64,000 nt of DNA from Edaphobacter sp. 12200R-103 (GCF_010093025.1 NZ_CP048114.1:1-64000); one strand, 5' to 3'. Counted from the first letter of the stretch, positions 16,531 through 25,915 are shown. The notes: a model not told the origin generated them from the sequence alone. Made by a program: numbers and translations.

Positions 16531-17577
16531 TTACTGTTTTGCGCCTGGAGACGGGGCGTTTTCCTCTGTTGCAGGCTCTTCAGGGGTCGCGGCTGCGCTC
16601 GAATTTGCACTGCTGGCCAGGTACTGCAGCAGCTCTATCGGAACTGTCGCCGTAAGAATGGCGCGGTCCTTGCGATGATCCATCTTGATGGAGCCGAGCA
16701 GGCGAAGGATCTCCGCATCCTGCTGGTTTCGCGGCTGCACCTGCTGAACTGACTTCAGAAGCCCCAGGAGCATCGCGAGCTTTTGGGAGGCCTCAGCCGC
16801 CTGTGCCTCCGTCGGGGAGATCTCCTCGATGCGCAGCCGCAGATTCCCCGTATAGCGAAGGCTGGCGACAAAGGTCGTGTCCTCCGGCAAAGGAAGCTGA
16901 AGGCCGAACAGGCTGATGTATCCGCGGTCGGAGAAGGGAAGGCCGATGTGTCCAATGCCCCATGCGCTCGAAAGAATAGGAACATCGCGGTAACGCGCCG
17001 AGAGCAGCGATGAGCCGGAGAAGGGAGAGGCCGCCCAGCGATGACGATCCAGGATGGAGTGGATCTGCTCCTCGGTGGGCATGTTCGACGCCGCGATGGA
17101 GTCGTAGCCGAGTTGCGCTACCCGTAGCGATCTCTTTTGGCCGTCGTCGTCGATAGAGATGGTATAGACGGTATGTCCGGCGTAGGTCTCGCGTGCGCTC
17201 GCAATCGAATCGAGATAGTGTGCGAGCTTCTCGCCATCGAACCTGCCCTCAAAGACCTCGGAGTATCCGACCGGGCCATTCGGCCCATTGGGGTCGTCCA
17301 TGCGATGCAGGGCGAAGGCCACATCATCGATGTCCCGCTCGGGAACGATGCCGGTGGCATCGATGAACTGCTGATACTCCGGAGCGCGCTTGACCGGCGT
17401 ACGGTCGAAGTGGGTTGCCAGCCGCAGCGGCTTCAGGTTGAAGTACACGATCGCGTCGGACTCCGGTAGCAGCCGCGCTGCCTCTGGGGGCGCAGCCTTG
17501 CGCAACAGGATGGCGACGATCAGCGCGACGATGAGTGCCGCTACCAGCAGCAGGGAATATCGTGTGGGTTTACGCAT
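16531..17577 (-). CDS. Membrane-anchored hypothetical protein
   Basis: 348 residues. It has an N-terminal signal anchor (RYSLLLVAALIVALIVAIL, residues 6-24) followed by a large extracytoplasmic domain beginning ARLLPESDAIVYFNLKPLR, and a low-complexity Ala/Glu/Pro tail. The opening resembles acidobacterial proteins annotated only as hypothetical. It converges on the HD-GYP gene and its stop lies 26 bases past that gene's stop. No catalytic motif is apparent. Confidence 0.75.
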   Translation of the reverse strand: MRKPTRYSLLLVAALIVALIVAILLRKAAPPEAARLLPESDAIVYFNLKPLRLATHFDRTPVKRAPEYQQFIDATGIVPERDIDDVAFALHRMDDPNGPNGPVGYSEVFEGRFDGEKLAHYLDSIASARETYAGHTVYTISIDDDGQKRSLRVAQLGYDSIAASNMPTEEQIHSILDRHRWAASPFSGSSLLSARYRDVPILSSAWGIGHIGLPFSDRGYISLFGLQLPLPEDTTFVASLRYTGNLRLRIEEISPTEAQAAEASQKLAMLLGLLKSVQQVQPRNQQDAEILRLLGSIKMDHRKDRAILTATVPIELLQYLASSANSSAAATPEEPATEENAPSPGAKQ

Positions 17578-17649
17578 CGTGACGGGAGGTTCGCAGGCGA
17601 TCAGGCATTCTGTTGTTTCTACTCTGTCTAACGTCAGAGAGCAATGAAT

Positions 17650-18486
17650 CTATTCCGTGATGGCGAAGGTATAGATTTTGCCTCCGTTGGTGATGTTGCC
17701 GGTTCCCGGAGGCAGAATACCGTATTCGCCACCTCCGACAGAGGCGTCCACCGTGAATCGCCAGGTCCTCGGTCCTGCTTTCTCCGGATGAAATTCGACC
17801 TCATCGCGCTGCGCCCCGCTGGTGGAATGGAAGACGCCTCCGGTGATGGAGCGGAACTCGCGATTGTCCGAGTGCACGCGGAAGCGGAGAAAATCGTATT
17901 CGGCGATGTCCACGCTCGGAGGAGCGTAGATCAGAATCTCTACGGGAGCCTGAAGAGCGAGCTTCGATTCGCGTCCGTTAAGGTGCCCGTTGCGATCCTG
18001 CTTGATAATTCCGTGAGTCGCTGTCGACTTCAGCCATCCTCCCGACTTGATGTGGACGACCTCGGTCTGGAGCGGCTGCCAGGCGCCGTTGCGGTCCTTG
18101 TAGTAAGCGCCGATCTCGCTGACCTCTGAGATGGGAGGAGGAGCCTGCTGCTGCGCGGATGCCGGATCCTGCGTGAGCCGCTTCCGTCCCTTGTTCATCA
18201 TCGCGGTGATCACGCGCTCGGAAACGTTCGCATCTTTGAGGCCGATCAGGGAGTCCGCATCGGTGGTGTACTGTCCGGGCTGCTCGGCAATCGCCTGCAG
18301 GATTAGATCGTCACTGAGTCCGGCACTCACCATGCGAATGATGGAGCTGTTGGTGAGTGTCTTCGCGTGGGGCGAGGGAGCGGGAAGAGGCCCCTCTGTC
18401 GGCTGTGGCGGACTTTGCGCTAGGCCTGCCAGCGGAAAGACAAGCAGGAGCAGCCCTGTGGCAAGTGTCAACCTGGACAGCGACAT
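17650..18486 (-). CDS. Secreted hypothetical protein
   Basis: 278 residues. The start at 18486 is decided by GGAGGTATTTCCG directly before ATG; a longer frame upstream lacks this. Signal peptide SLSRLTLATGLLLLVFPLAG ends at an AQ cleavage site. A region TNSSIIRMVSAGLSDDLILQ...KDANVSERVITAMMNKG resembles the short helical repeats found in many acidobacterial secreted proteins. The C-terminal half looks like a beta sandwich (EILIYAPPSVDIAEYDFLRF). Function unknown. Confidence 0.8.
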   Translation of the reverse strand: MSLSRLTLATGLLLLVFPLAGLAQSPPQPTEGPLPAPSPHAKTLTNSSIIRMVSAGLSDDLILQAIAEQPGQYTTDADSLIGLKDANVSERVITAMMNKGRKRLTQDPASAQQQAPPPISEVSEIGAYYKDRNGAWQPLQTEVVHIKSGGWLKSTATHGIIKQDRNGHLNGRESKLALQAPVEILIYAPPSVDIAEYDFLRFRVHSDNREFRSITGGVFHSTSGAQRDEVEFHPEKAGPRTWRFTVDASVGGGEYGILPPGTGNITNGGKIYTFAITE

Positions 18487-18647
18487 CGGAAATACCTCCG
18501 CAAAAGGATCGTTCTGGGGTGTTGGACGATGGAGACGCATCCACGCGATCAAGGCAACTGCCGGCTTAAAGAAGCGATTTCCCTGATCTGTCATCATAAA
18601 AGCAGGGCTGTCTTCGTGGTACGAAGTCAGCCAGGAGATTTGATTTG

Positions 18648-19283
18648 ATGAAGCTGAAGCTCCCCGAAGGAGAATTCAAGGCCTACCTGTTCGATTGCGA
18701 CGGTACGATCGCCGACTCGATGCCTCAGCACTACCTCGCATGGAAGACGGTACTGCTGGAATGGAACTGCGAGTTTCCGGAAGAGCTTTTCTACGAGTGG
18801 GGCGGCATGCCAGTGGCAAAGATTCTCTCTTCCCTGAATGAGCGGCACGGTCTCTGTATGCCCCTGGACGACCTGCTGCGTCGCAAGGAAGAGATCTTCT
18901 ACTCCAATCTCCCGCTCATGAAGCCGGTTCCCGAAGTCCTGGAACACATCGAGGCCCGGCACGGCGAGATCCCCTTCGCAGTGGTCTCAGGCAGCACATA
19001 CGATTCGGTTCTGGCCTCTCTGACGGCACTGAACCTGGCGGATCGTTTTGAGGCGTTTGTATGCGCGGGAGACTACAAGCAGGGCAAGCCACATCCTGAG
19101 CCTTTTCTGCTGGCAGCCGAGAAGCTGGGAGTTGCTCCCGAACACTGCCTTGTCTTCGAAGACGCGCAGCTGGGAATCGATGCGGCGACTGCCGCCGGCA
19201 TGGCGTCGGTCCGAATCGCGGCTCCCTGGGAGCGTGCGGCAGCTCTGGAACAGGACGTGGCTGAGGCTGTGGGAAACGGCTAG
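18648..19283 (+). CDS. HAD-family phosphatase (beta-phosphoglucomutase-like)
   Basis: 211-residue HAD hydrolase, subfamily with a helical cap. Motif I FDCDGTIADS provides the nucleophile and acid Asp; motif II is VVSGS; motif III Lys is in KQGKPHPEPFLLAA; motif IV is VFEDAQLGIDAA. The substrate is probably a small sugar or polyol phosphate but cannot be named. AGGAG lies 10 bases before ATG 18648; a TTG one codon earlier is possible. No operon partner. Confidence 0.88.
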   Translation: MKLKLPEGEFKAYLFDCDGTIADSMPQHYLAWKTVLLEWNCEFPEELFYEWGGMPVAKILSSLNERHGLCMPLDDLLRRKEEIFYSNLPLMKPVPEVLEHIEARHGEIPFAVVSGSTYDSVLASLTALNLADRFEAFVCAGDYKQGKPHPEPFLLAAEKLGVAPEHCLVFEDAQLGIDAATAAGMASVRIAAPWERAAALEQDVAEAVGNG

Positions 19284-19460
19284 CGTGTGTGCTCAAACGC
19301 AGTCTTCTTGTGTCTGAGGAATATCTCAAAACGTATTATTTCGATCGGAGCAGGACGGTTTTATCGTCCTGCGGGGCAGAGAAACTCAAGTATTTCGGGG
19401 ATGCCTTCCTGAAGCCACATCATGGCGGGAAATGCTCTAAGCGGGTTCACTGGCTAGCCT

Positions 19461-19489
19461 TTGCGGCACGCGCTCGGCTATGCTACAGT
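19461..19489 (+). promoter_or_regulatory. Candidate sigma-70 promoter of the tRNA-tuf cluster
   Basis: TTGCGG and TACAGT are separated by exactly 17 bases and end 79 bases before the first tRNA. This is the best match in the 285-base gap after the HAD gene, which otherwise shows no gene. Confidence 0.45.
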
Positions 19490-19568
19490 TAGCACTGCGG
19501 CGCTCTCTGCGCAGTGCACGTCTGCGCTTTAGCCAGCCGTCGCCACAGGGGCAAACCAAGGTTGTCGG

Positions 19569-19644
19569 GCTGGCGTAGCTCAGCTGGTAGAGCATCTGAT
19601 TTGTAATCAGAGGGTCGGGGGTTCAAGTCCCTTCGCCAGCTCCA
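19569..19644 (+). tRNA. tRNA-Thr (anticodon TGT)
   Basis: 76 bases including encoded CCA. Acceptor GCTGGCG/CGCCAGC, anticodon stem TCTGA/TCAGA with loop TTTGTAA, T-loop GTTCAAGTC. First tRNA of the cluster. Confidence 0.97.
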
Positions 19645-19821
19645 GATCTCCCCGCAACCGTTGATAGAGATTGGATTTGGTTGTACTGTCGGGCCGTTCT
19701 GGCCAAGCAGACCTCCGGAGACCTTCAGGGATGCAGGATGGACCTGATCGGTAGTTTTGGATCAGGCGCGGTTCTTGGCGGGCAGGAAAGAATGCTGGGC
19801 AGGCGGTGCGGCAGAAGATGT

Positions 19822-19908
19822 GCACAGGTGGCCGAGTGGTTAATGGCAGCAGACTGTAAATCTGCCGCGCAACGCGCTACGGAGGTTCGAATCCTCCCCT
19901 GTGCACCA
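19822..19908 (+). tRNA. tRNA-Tyr (anticodon GTA)
   Basis: 87 bases with encoded CCA and a long variable arm. Acceptor GCACAGG/CCTGTGC, anticodon loop CTGTAAA, T-loop GTTCGAATC. Class II tRNA as expected for Tyr. Confidence 0.97.
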
Positions 19909-19956
19909 CGAAGTTCGTTTGGGTTGTAGGAAGTTGCAGTAAACAGGGGAACGTAC

Positions 19957-20130
19957 GTGGATTTTGGCCCCTCCGGCAGCGGAAGGATGATCGTCGCGCT
20001 GGTGGTGCTCGGGATTTTGGCGATTCTTGCCTGGCAGACGATGGAGCCGGGAAGGTATCAATCGCTGACGTTTATCCTGTTAGGATTTTTTGCCTTTCGC
20101 GTAGCGCTTGGATGGCTTCGCTCGCGATAG
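19957..20130 (+). CDS. Small two-helix membrane protein inside the tRNA cluster
   Basis: 57-residue frame beginning at GTG 19957 with AGGGGAA 5 bases upstream. It fills the gap between tRNA-Tyr and tRNA-Thr(GGT). Two hydrophobic helices (MIVALVVLGILAILAW and SLTFILLGFFAFRVALGW) are separated by the turn QTMEPGRYQ, with a basic C-terminus LRSR. Evidence is the ribosome site, the amphipathic pattern and the snug fit between tRNAs. No family recognised; a chance frame cannot be excluded. Confidence 0.6.
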   Translation: MDFGPSGSGRMIVALVVLGILAILAWQTMEPGRYQSLTFILLGFFAFRVALGWLRSR

Positions 20131-20151
20131 GATTGTTGAGTCGGTTTTAAA

Positions 20152-20226
<75 letters not shown>

Positions 20227-20231
20227 GATTT

Positions 20232-20262
20232 ACTAAACCGTCCAGAAGTTGGACGGTTTAGT
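20232..20262 (+). other. Perfect hairpin between tRNA-Thr and tRNA-Gly
   Basis: ACTAAACCGTCC pairs with GGACGGTTTAGT (12 of 12) over the 7-base loop AGAAGTT. No T-run follows. It may be an RNase processing signal in the tRNA precursor or an attenuator. Confidence 0.7.
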
Positions 20263-20268
20263 AGTGAT

Positions 20269-20343
20269 GCGGGAGTAACTCAGTGGTAGAGTCACAGCCT
20301 TCCAAGCTGTTGGTCGCGGGTTCGATTCCCGTCTCCCGCTCCA
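20269..20343 (+). tRNA. tRNA-Gly (anticodon TCC)
   Basis: 75 bases with encoded CCA. Acceptor GCGGGAG/CTCCCGC, anticodon stem ACAGC/GCTGT with loop CTTCCAA. Confidence 0.97.
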
Positions 20344-20371
20344 GAGATATTGAAGGCAGCTGCAGGAGAAT

Positions 20372-20692
20372 GTGTTGAGCACGCTAAAAGAGCAACCGAT
20401 CCTTCCGATCGCCGACCCTGTGGCCTTTGGCGCAGTCAAATCAGCGATCGAGTCGGCATTTTCCAGCGGCAAGGTCGCTGAGTTTCTAAGATCGCTGGAT
20501 CGCCACGGAGTGCGAATCCGTGACTTCGAGGAAGTTCTCGGCAAGGGGCTTCTTGGAAAGAAGACGGCAGCGGAGTACGCCAGTCTGCCGGACCGCGACC
20601 AGGGCCAGATCCGCGAGCTTTATCTGGCTGGCCTGGAGCGTGTCGCTCCGGAGCTTCGGCAGAGGTTCTTCCGGCTGTATGCGTATTACTGA
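20372..20692 (+). CDS. Small hypothetical protein between tRNA-Gly and tuf
   Basis: 106 residues, soluble and largely helical (VKSAIESAFSSGKVAEFLRS; REVL-type segments). AGGAGA precedes GTG 20372 closely and TTG 20375 at better spacing, so either may be the start. It lies inside the tRNA-tuf unit 28 bases after tRNA-Gly and 72 bases before tuf, so it is probably co-transcribed with both. No domain recognised. Confidence 0.75.
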   Translation: MLSTLKEQPILPIADPVAFGAVKSAIESAFSSGKVAEFLRSLDRHGVRIRDFEEVLGKGLLGKKTAAEYASLPDRDQGQIRELYLAGLERVAPELRQRFFRLYAYY

Positions 20693-20764
20693 GACGGTTT
20701 TGGAAGTTGTGATTTGAACCCGCCGGCATAGCGCCGGCTAAAACACTCAAAGACGGAGAGAGCA

Positions 20765-21952
<1,188 letters not shown>

Positions 21953-22012
21953 TCCTTCGCGGACGGCGGAAGCGCGATTCGCGCGAACCTCCACCAGACG
22001 CGATTAGAGAAA

Positions 22013-22044
22013 CAAAAACGGCGGGCTTCGGCTCGCCGTTTTTG
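22013..22044 (+). terminator. Strong terminator after tuf
   Basis: CAAAAACGGCG pairs with CGCCGTTTTTG around GGC-TTCG-GCT, giving a C(UUCG)G tetraloop, followed by TTTTTTC. Confidence 0.93.
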
Positions 22045-22077
22045 TTTTTTCAATTTATTCAGCATGATGTAAGCAGA

Positions 22078-22539
22078 ATGTTAGCTAGAGTTCTCAAGCG
22101 TGCACTGTTTATCGGATCCATCTCGGCCTGCTTTTCGCAGACGATGATCGCTCAAACAGTAGTGCAGTACGGAACTTCGGGAACTCATTTGGCAGGACAT
22201 ATAAGGATGACCTGGCAATACGGTCCTCCGGGATTTGGAGAGACCCCACGAACCGACCCCAAAGTGAAGTTTGCCTATCTGCTGCTGGCCAAGCCGATTG
22301 TCGTCGTTCCTGCAGCAAATTCCACAGGGAATAATCCCGACTCGGAGACGGTCAAAAACGTTCGCAAGATCAGGTTGTGGTGCTTTGAAAAGCCCGAGTG
22401 CAAAGAGCTTTTTCATATTGCTTCTGATTGTGTCGTGACCGTCGAAGGTCAATTACATCACGGCATTGCGCCTTTGGATTTCTATGACATTACGATGGAC
22501 ATTGAAAAGATGACGGCAGGCAATTGTTCGCAGCGATAG
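22078..22539 (+). CDS. Secreted hypothetical protein
   Basis: 153 residues from ATG 22078. N-terminal signal peptide (VLKRALFIGSISACFS, cut near MIAQ). The mature part has paired cysteines (RLWCFEKPECKELF and SDCVV) consistent with an exported disulfide protein. It sits between the tuf terminator and rpmG and looks lower in GC than its neighbours, suggesting a late arrival in this otherwise conserved block. The frame continues upstream to 22042, which would spoil the signal. Function unknown. Confidence 0.65.
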   Translation: MLARVLKRALFIGSISACFSQTMIAQTVVQYGTSGTHLAGHIRMTWQYGPPGFGETPRTDPKVKFAYLLLAKPIVVVPAANSTGNNPDSETVKNVRKIRLWCFEKPECKELFHIASDCVVTVEGQLHHGIAPLDFYDITMDIEKMTAGNCSQR

Positions 22540-22764
22540 ATCTGAAATTGGCTTCCCGAATTCCATGTTTTCGTGGATAATAATACGAGGCGATTGCGTG
22601 GCCTGACCGCTTTCGTCTCCAGTAACACAATTCAGGAATTGGCAGCAGGGGCCAATCAGCCCTGCGTCGCGGCGTGTCGGGAGGATGGATTCTAAAAGAG
22701 GCATCCAAAAGGCAAACTGCTTGCCGGCCGAAGTGGCTGGCCACGTTAGAAGGAGAAGACAACA

Positions 22765-22914
22765 ATGCGCGAGATCATCACCCTCCAGTGCCCGGAGTGC
22801 AAGAACCGGAACTACTCGACGACCAAGAATAAGAAGACGACGACTGGCCGCCTGGAGTTCTCGAAGTTCTGCAACACCTGCCGTAAGCACACGCCTCATA
22901 AAGAGACCAAGTAG
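22765..22914 (+). CDS. rpmG: 50S ribosomal protein L33
   Basis: 49 residues, [20 protein letters not shown] then [22 protein letters not shown] lies 8 bases before ATG. Both CxxC pairs (CPEC, CNTC) are present, so this is the zinc-binding C+ form. It is followed by tRNA-Trp, secE, nusG and rplK, the standard bacterial order. Confidence 0.96.
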   Translation: MREIITLQCPECKNRNYSTTKNKKTTTGRLEFSKFCNTCRKHTPHKETK

Positions 22915-22987
22915 TTGTCGGATATCGGTTCTTCGTTTGTCAGCTGTCTGACTGATAACGGAGCACTGAGCACGGATAACTCAACCT

Positions 22988-23063
22988 GGGGGAGTAAGCT
23001 CAACGGTTAAACTGTCGGTCTCCAAAACCGAACTTCTCGGTTCGAATCCGAGCTCCCCCGCCA
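22988..23063 (+). tRNA. tRNA-Trp (anticodon CCA)
   Basis: 76 bases with encoded CCA. Acceptor GGGGGAG/CTCCCCC, anticodon stem TCGGT/ACCGA with loop CTCCAAA. It lies between rpmG and secE, as in many bacteria. Confidence 0.97.
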
Positions 23064-23127
23064 TCCTCCCGTTCTACGGGAAGGTTGGAAAGAAGTCAGA
23101 AGTAACAGAAGATTTCGAGGCGGTATT

Positions 23128-23388
23128 ATGGCCAAGACGGTAGCGGTAGCGGAACAGCAGGCTGGAACCGGCGTACAGCAGATCAAGTCTCTGCCGGATC
23201 GCATCAGCAGCTTTCTGAGAGATGTGCGAAGCGAGATGCGCAAGGTTGTCTGGCCCACGCGTGCAGATGTCCAGTCCACGACGGTGGTGGTGATTATCAC
23301 GGTATTCATCTTCGCTGCTTACTTCTGGCTGGTTGACAACGTGATTGGTCGTGCTGTCGAAGCTATTCTCGGCGCGGCGTCCAAATAG
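23128..23388 (+). CDS. secE: Preprotein translocase subunit SecE
   Basis: 86-residue single-span form of SecE, part of SecYEG. Conserved amphipathic helix FLRDVRSEMRKVVWPTRADV (about 30-49) followed by one membrane helix (TVVVIITVFIFAAYFWLV). It lies 64 bases after tRNA-Trp and 59 before nusG. Confidence 0.96.
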   Translation: MAKTVAVAEQQAGTGVQQIKSLPDRISSFLRDVRSEMRKVVWPTRADVQSTTVVVIITVFIFAAYFWLVDNVIGRAVEAILGAASK

Positions 23389-23447
23389 AGAATGGAGCCG
23401 CGTAGCTGCGGAGATCCCGAAACACGATGCGTGAAGAAGGCATAACG

Positions 23448-24092
23448 ATGGCGGAAGAGCAGCAGAACCCGGAAGAGCAGAACCCCGATGTGCAGGCAGC
23501 GGCGGTAGACTCGTCCTCCGAGCAGGCAGCCGACCAGCTGGCTCCGCCGGCAAACGAGAATTTCAAGTGGTACATCATCCACGCCTACTCGGGCTTTGAG
23601 CGCAAGGTGCGCGAGTCCCTCGAAAGCCGGATTACCGCCTTCGGTCTGCAGAACAAGATCGGCCGCATCATGATCCCGACCGAGCCGGTCACCGAGGTCC
23701 GCAACGGCAAGAAGTACACGATCGACCGCGTATTCCTTCCCGGCTACGTCCTGATCGAGATGGATCTCGATAACGACCTGTGGCACGTCATCAAGAACAC
23801 GCCGCGCGTGACAGGCTTCCTTGGAACCGGCGACAAGCCGGTCGCCCTCTCCGAGCAGGAAGTCAGTTCGATCATCTTCCGCTCCGACGTCTCCAAGGAG
23901 AAGCCGACCCTCAAGATCAAGTTCGAGAAGGGCGAGCAGGTACGCATCAACGAAGGCCCGTTCGCGAACTTTACCGGCGCCGTCGACGAGATCAACGAAG
24001 ACAAGCAGACTCTCAAGGTGATGGTCAGCATCTTCGGACGCTCCACCCCGGTCGAGATCGAGTTCTCGAAGGTCGACAAGGTAGTCGAGTAG
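23448..24092 (+). CDS. nusG: Transcription antitermination factor NusG
   Basis: 214 residues. The NGN domain starts at KWYIIHAYSGFERKVRESLE and the KOW domain is FEKGEQVRINEGPFANFTGA. ATG 23448 with GAAGG upstream is preferred to ATG 23427. The first 38 or so residues are an acidic, Gln/Asn/Ala-rich extension absent from E. coli NusG and probably disordered. Confidence 0.95.
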   Translation: MAEEQQNPEEQNPDVQAAAVDSSSEQAADQLAPPANENFKWYIIHAYSGFERKVRESLESRITAFGLQNKIGRIMIPTEPVTEVRNGKKYTIDRVFLPGYVLIEMDLDNDLWHVIKNTPRVTGFLGTGDKPVALSEQEVSSIIFRSDVSKEKPTLKIKFEKGEQVRINEGPFANFTGAVDEINEDKQTLKVMVSIFGRSTPVEIEFSKVDKVVE

Positions 24093-24197
24093 ATTCTGCA
24101 ACTGCCGGAAGTCTGGCGGCCGTAAGTGAGTTTTGGAATATTAAATTAAGCGAGACGGTCGAGAGGCCACCGCTGGAACGTAAGAGGATTTACCCGA

Positions 24198-24635
24198 ATG
24201 GCACCGAAGAAGATTACCGGATACGTCAAACTTCAGATTGTGGCTGGCAAGGCCACCCCTGCTCCCCCGGTCGGCCCGGCGCTCGGTCAGGCGCAGGTCA
24301 ACATCATGGAGTTCTGCAAGCAGTTCAATGAGCGCACCAGCAAGGACCCGGCCCTGGCCGGCCTCACTGTACCTGTCGTCATCTCGGTCTATGCAGACCG
24401 TACCTTCTCGTTCGTCACCAAGACCCCCCCTGCTCCCGTGCTTCTGCTGAAGGCCGCCGGAATCGATAAGGGCTCGGGAACTCCGAACAAGGAGAAGAAG
24501 GGCAAGGTCACCGAGAAGCAGATCCTCGAGATCGCCAAGCAGAAGATGCCCGACATGAATGCAGCTTCGGTTGAGGCCGCTGCAAAGACGATTCGTGGCA
24601 CTGCTCGCTCGATGGGCATCGAAGTCGTCGCCTAA
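24198..24635 (+). CDS. rplK: 50S ribosomal protein L11
   Basis: 145 residues with the expected [20 protein letters not shown] opening and [10 protein letters not shown] end. It follows nusG as usual, but rplA, which normally comes next, is absent: a repeat-filled gap and a marR gene follow instead. Confidence 0.97.
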   Translation: MAPKKITGYVKLQIVAGKATPAPPVGPALGQAQVNIMEFCKQFNERTSKDPALAGLTVPVVISVYADRTFSFVTKTPPAPVLLLKAAGIDKGSGTPNKEKKGKVTEKQILEIAKQKMPDMNAASVEAAAKTIRGTARSMGIEVVA

Positions 24636-24660
24636 AACAGCCCTGGCTGGTTAGAGGTTT

Positions 24661-24757
24661 GTCATCCTGAGCAACGCGAAGGATCACTGTATTTTTCCCA
24701 TGGAGTCAAGGGTGCTCCGGGAAGAAGACAGTGATCCTTCACTGCGTTAAGGATCAC
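24661..24757. repeat. Paired inverted family A copies (REPIN-like)
   Basis: GTCATCCTGAGCAACGCGAA...GGATCACTGTATTTTT on the plus strand, then ACAGTGATCCTTCACTGCG and TTAAGGATCAC in inverse orientation, with about 25 bases between. Occupies the gap after rplK, where rplA would be expected. No gene is seen in 24636-24928. Confidence 0.65.
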
Positions 24758-24891
24758 AAATCGGAAGATTTTCATCCAGGAGTAAGAACGGCCCTCATCT
24801 AAGCATCTCGTCAGTCTGAAAGGACACCTCCGGTTGTATTGTCAGGTCCCTTTTTGTCGAAGGTCTCGTACAGCTTCATTAGAAAAGCATG

Positions 24892-24921
24892 TTGACAAGT
24901 AGTTTCCGAGGAAAGCAAAAT
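24892..24921 (+). promoter_or_regulatory. Candidate marR promoter
   Basis: TTGACA at 24892-24897 and CAAAAT at 24916-24921, 18 bases apart. Transcription from here would begin at about the ATG at 24929. Confidence 0.5.
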
Positions 24922-24935
24922 AGTTTCCATGGAAA
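24903..24935 (+). promoter_or_regulatory. Twin palindromic operators of marR
   Basis: TTTCCGAGGAAA (24903-24914) and TTTCCATGGAAA (24924-24935), each a 5-base inverted repeat with a 2-base centre, spaced 21 bases centre to centre. The first lies in the promoter spacer and the second covers the start codon. Autoregulation is inferred. Confidence 0.6.
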
Positions 24936-25402
24936 TTATTGTACCCTCCGCAAAGCATATACCAGAGCTTGAGAGCCACCTTGGGTATTGGTTACGACGG
25001 GTCTCCAACGCCGTCTCCGGCGGGTTCTCCCGTGCTCTGCATGATAAGCAGACTTCTGTTGCGGAATGGGCGCTCCTGCGCGAGCTGCATAAGCGGGGAA
25101 AAGCTACCTCAGGCGAGTTGGCCGCGAAGATGGGCCTGACCCGCGGAGCAGTGTCCAAGATTGTCGATAAGCTCAAGGCGAAAGGCTGGGTTCAAGCGGA
25201 GGGAAAAGAAGGTGACAGTCGATTCCGTGTGCTTTCTCTCACACGTGCAGGGTCGCGCAGCTTACCCGTTCTCGCCAAAATCGCAGACCGGAATGACGAG
25301 TCTTTCTTCGAATGTCTGAGCGAAAGCGAGAGAAGCATCTTCAGAGAACTGCTTGTCAAGATCGCGGAGCATAACCGCATTCACGATGTACCAACAGATT
25401 GA
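24929..25402 (+). CDS. MarR-family transcriptional regulator
   Basis: 157-residue dimeric winged-helix regulator: dimer helices (LESHLGYWLRRVSNAVSGGF), recognition helix SGELAAKMGLTRGAVSKIVD, wing EGKEGDSRFRVLSLT. No ribosome site precedes ATG 24929 and the candidate promoter would start transcription at the ATG, so the mRNA may be leaderless. The DUF1398 gene starts 13 bases after its stop and is the likely target. Ligand unknown. Confidence 0.92.
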   Translation: MEIIVPSAKHIPELESHLGYWLRRVSNAVSGGFSRALHDKQTSVAEWALLRELHKRGKATSGELAAKMGLTRGAVSKIVDKLKAKGWVQAEGKEGDSRFRVLSLTRAGSRSLPVLAKIADRNDESFFECLSESERSIFRELLVKIAEHNRIHDVPTD

Positions 25403-25415
25403 GGGAGAAGTGATT

Positions 25416-25832
25416 ATGAGCAAAGCAATCGATAACCTAATGGAGGCTATGAAGCGAGCCGAGAAGATCCGGCCCCGTGTAGGTGGCTTCCCCTTCCTGG
25501 CCGAAGTCCTGAGGCAGGCTGGAGTGACACGCAATATGTGGTCGCTCCCTGGATGCCAGAGTATCTTCCTGACGCAAGATGGCCCCGTCGTCATGCAGGG
25601 CAAGCCTCTCGTCGACAGTGTTGCCGATGTACCGGTGTTTGATGAGAGAGCCCTCATTCAGGCGCTCCGCATCGATCAGGCTGGCGAAAGCACCTTCCCC
25701 GAGTTTCTCGGCGCTTCGTGGCGGGCTGGGGTCGTTCGCTATAGCGTTGACCTCGAGGCGCGCACCGTCGCCTATCATGGGTGCAACGGCGAGGAGTATA
25801 TCGAAACATACCCGGCTGTCAGCCTCCGGTAG
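25416..25832 (+). CDS. DUF1398 family protein
   Basis: 138 residues: MSKAIDNLMEAMKRAEKIRP, VGGFPFLAEVLRQAGVTRN, QAGESTFPEFLGASWRAGVV and YHGCNGEEYIE, all typical of DUF1398 (E. coli YbcV relatives, sometimes labelled phage envelope proteins without support). Clear ribosome site GGGAGAAG before ATG 25416. Paired with marR in an operon; biochemical role unknown. Confidence 0.85.
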   Translation: MSKAIDNLMEAMKRAEKIRPRVGGFPFLAEVLRQAGVTRNMWSLPGCQSIFLTQDGPVVMQGKPLVDSVADVPVFDERALIQALRIDQAGESTFPEFLGASWRAGVVRYSVDLEARTVAYHGCNGEEYIETYPAVSLR

Positions 25833-25915
25833 CTCCGGCCCTGGGATTCCGGTTTGTGTCCTAGGCATCCAAGTACCGCAATCAGTTTTCCCACGTTTCG
25901 TACAACCTTGTTCTC

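Noticed and set aside
19681..19929. Plus-strand frame of 82 codons between and across tRNAs
   Set aside because: It covers the whole tRNA-Tyr gene and has no ribosome site.
25416..25832. DUF1398 protein as evidence of a phage (it is sometimes called envelope protein)
   Set aside because: No other phage gene is nearby, and pairing with marR fits a cellular operon better.
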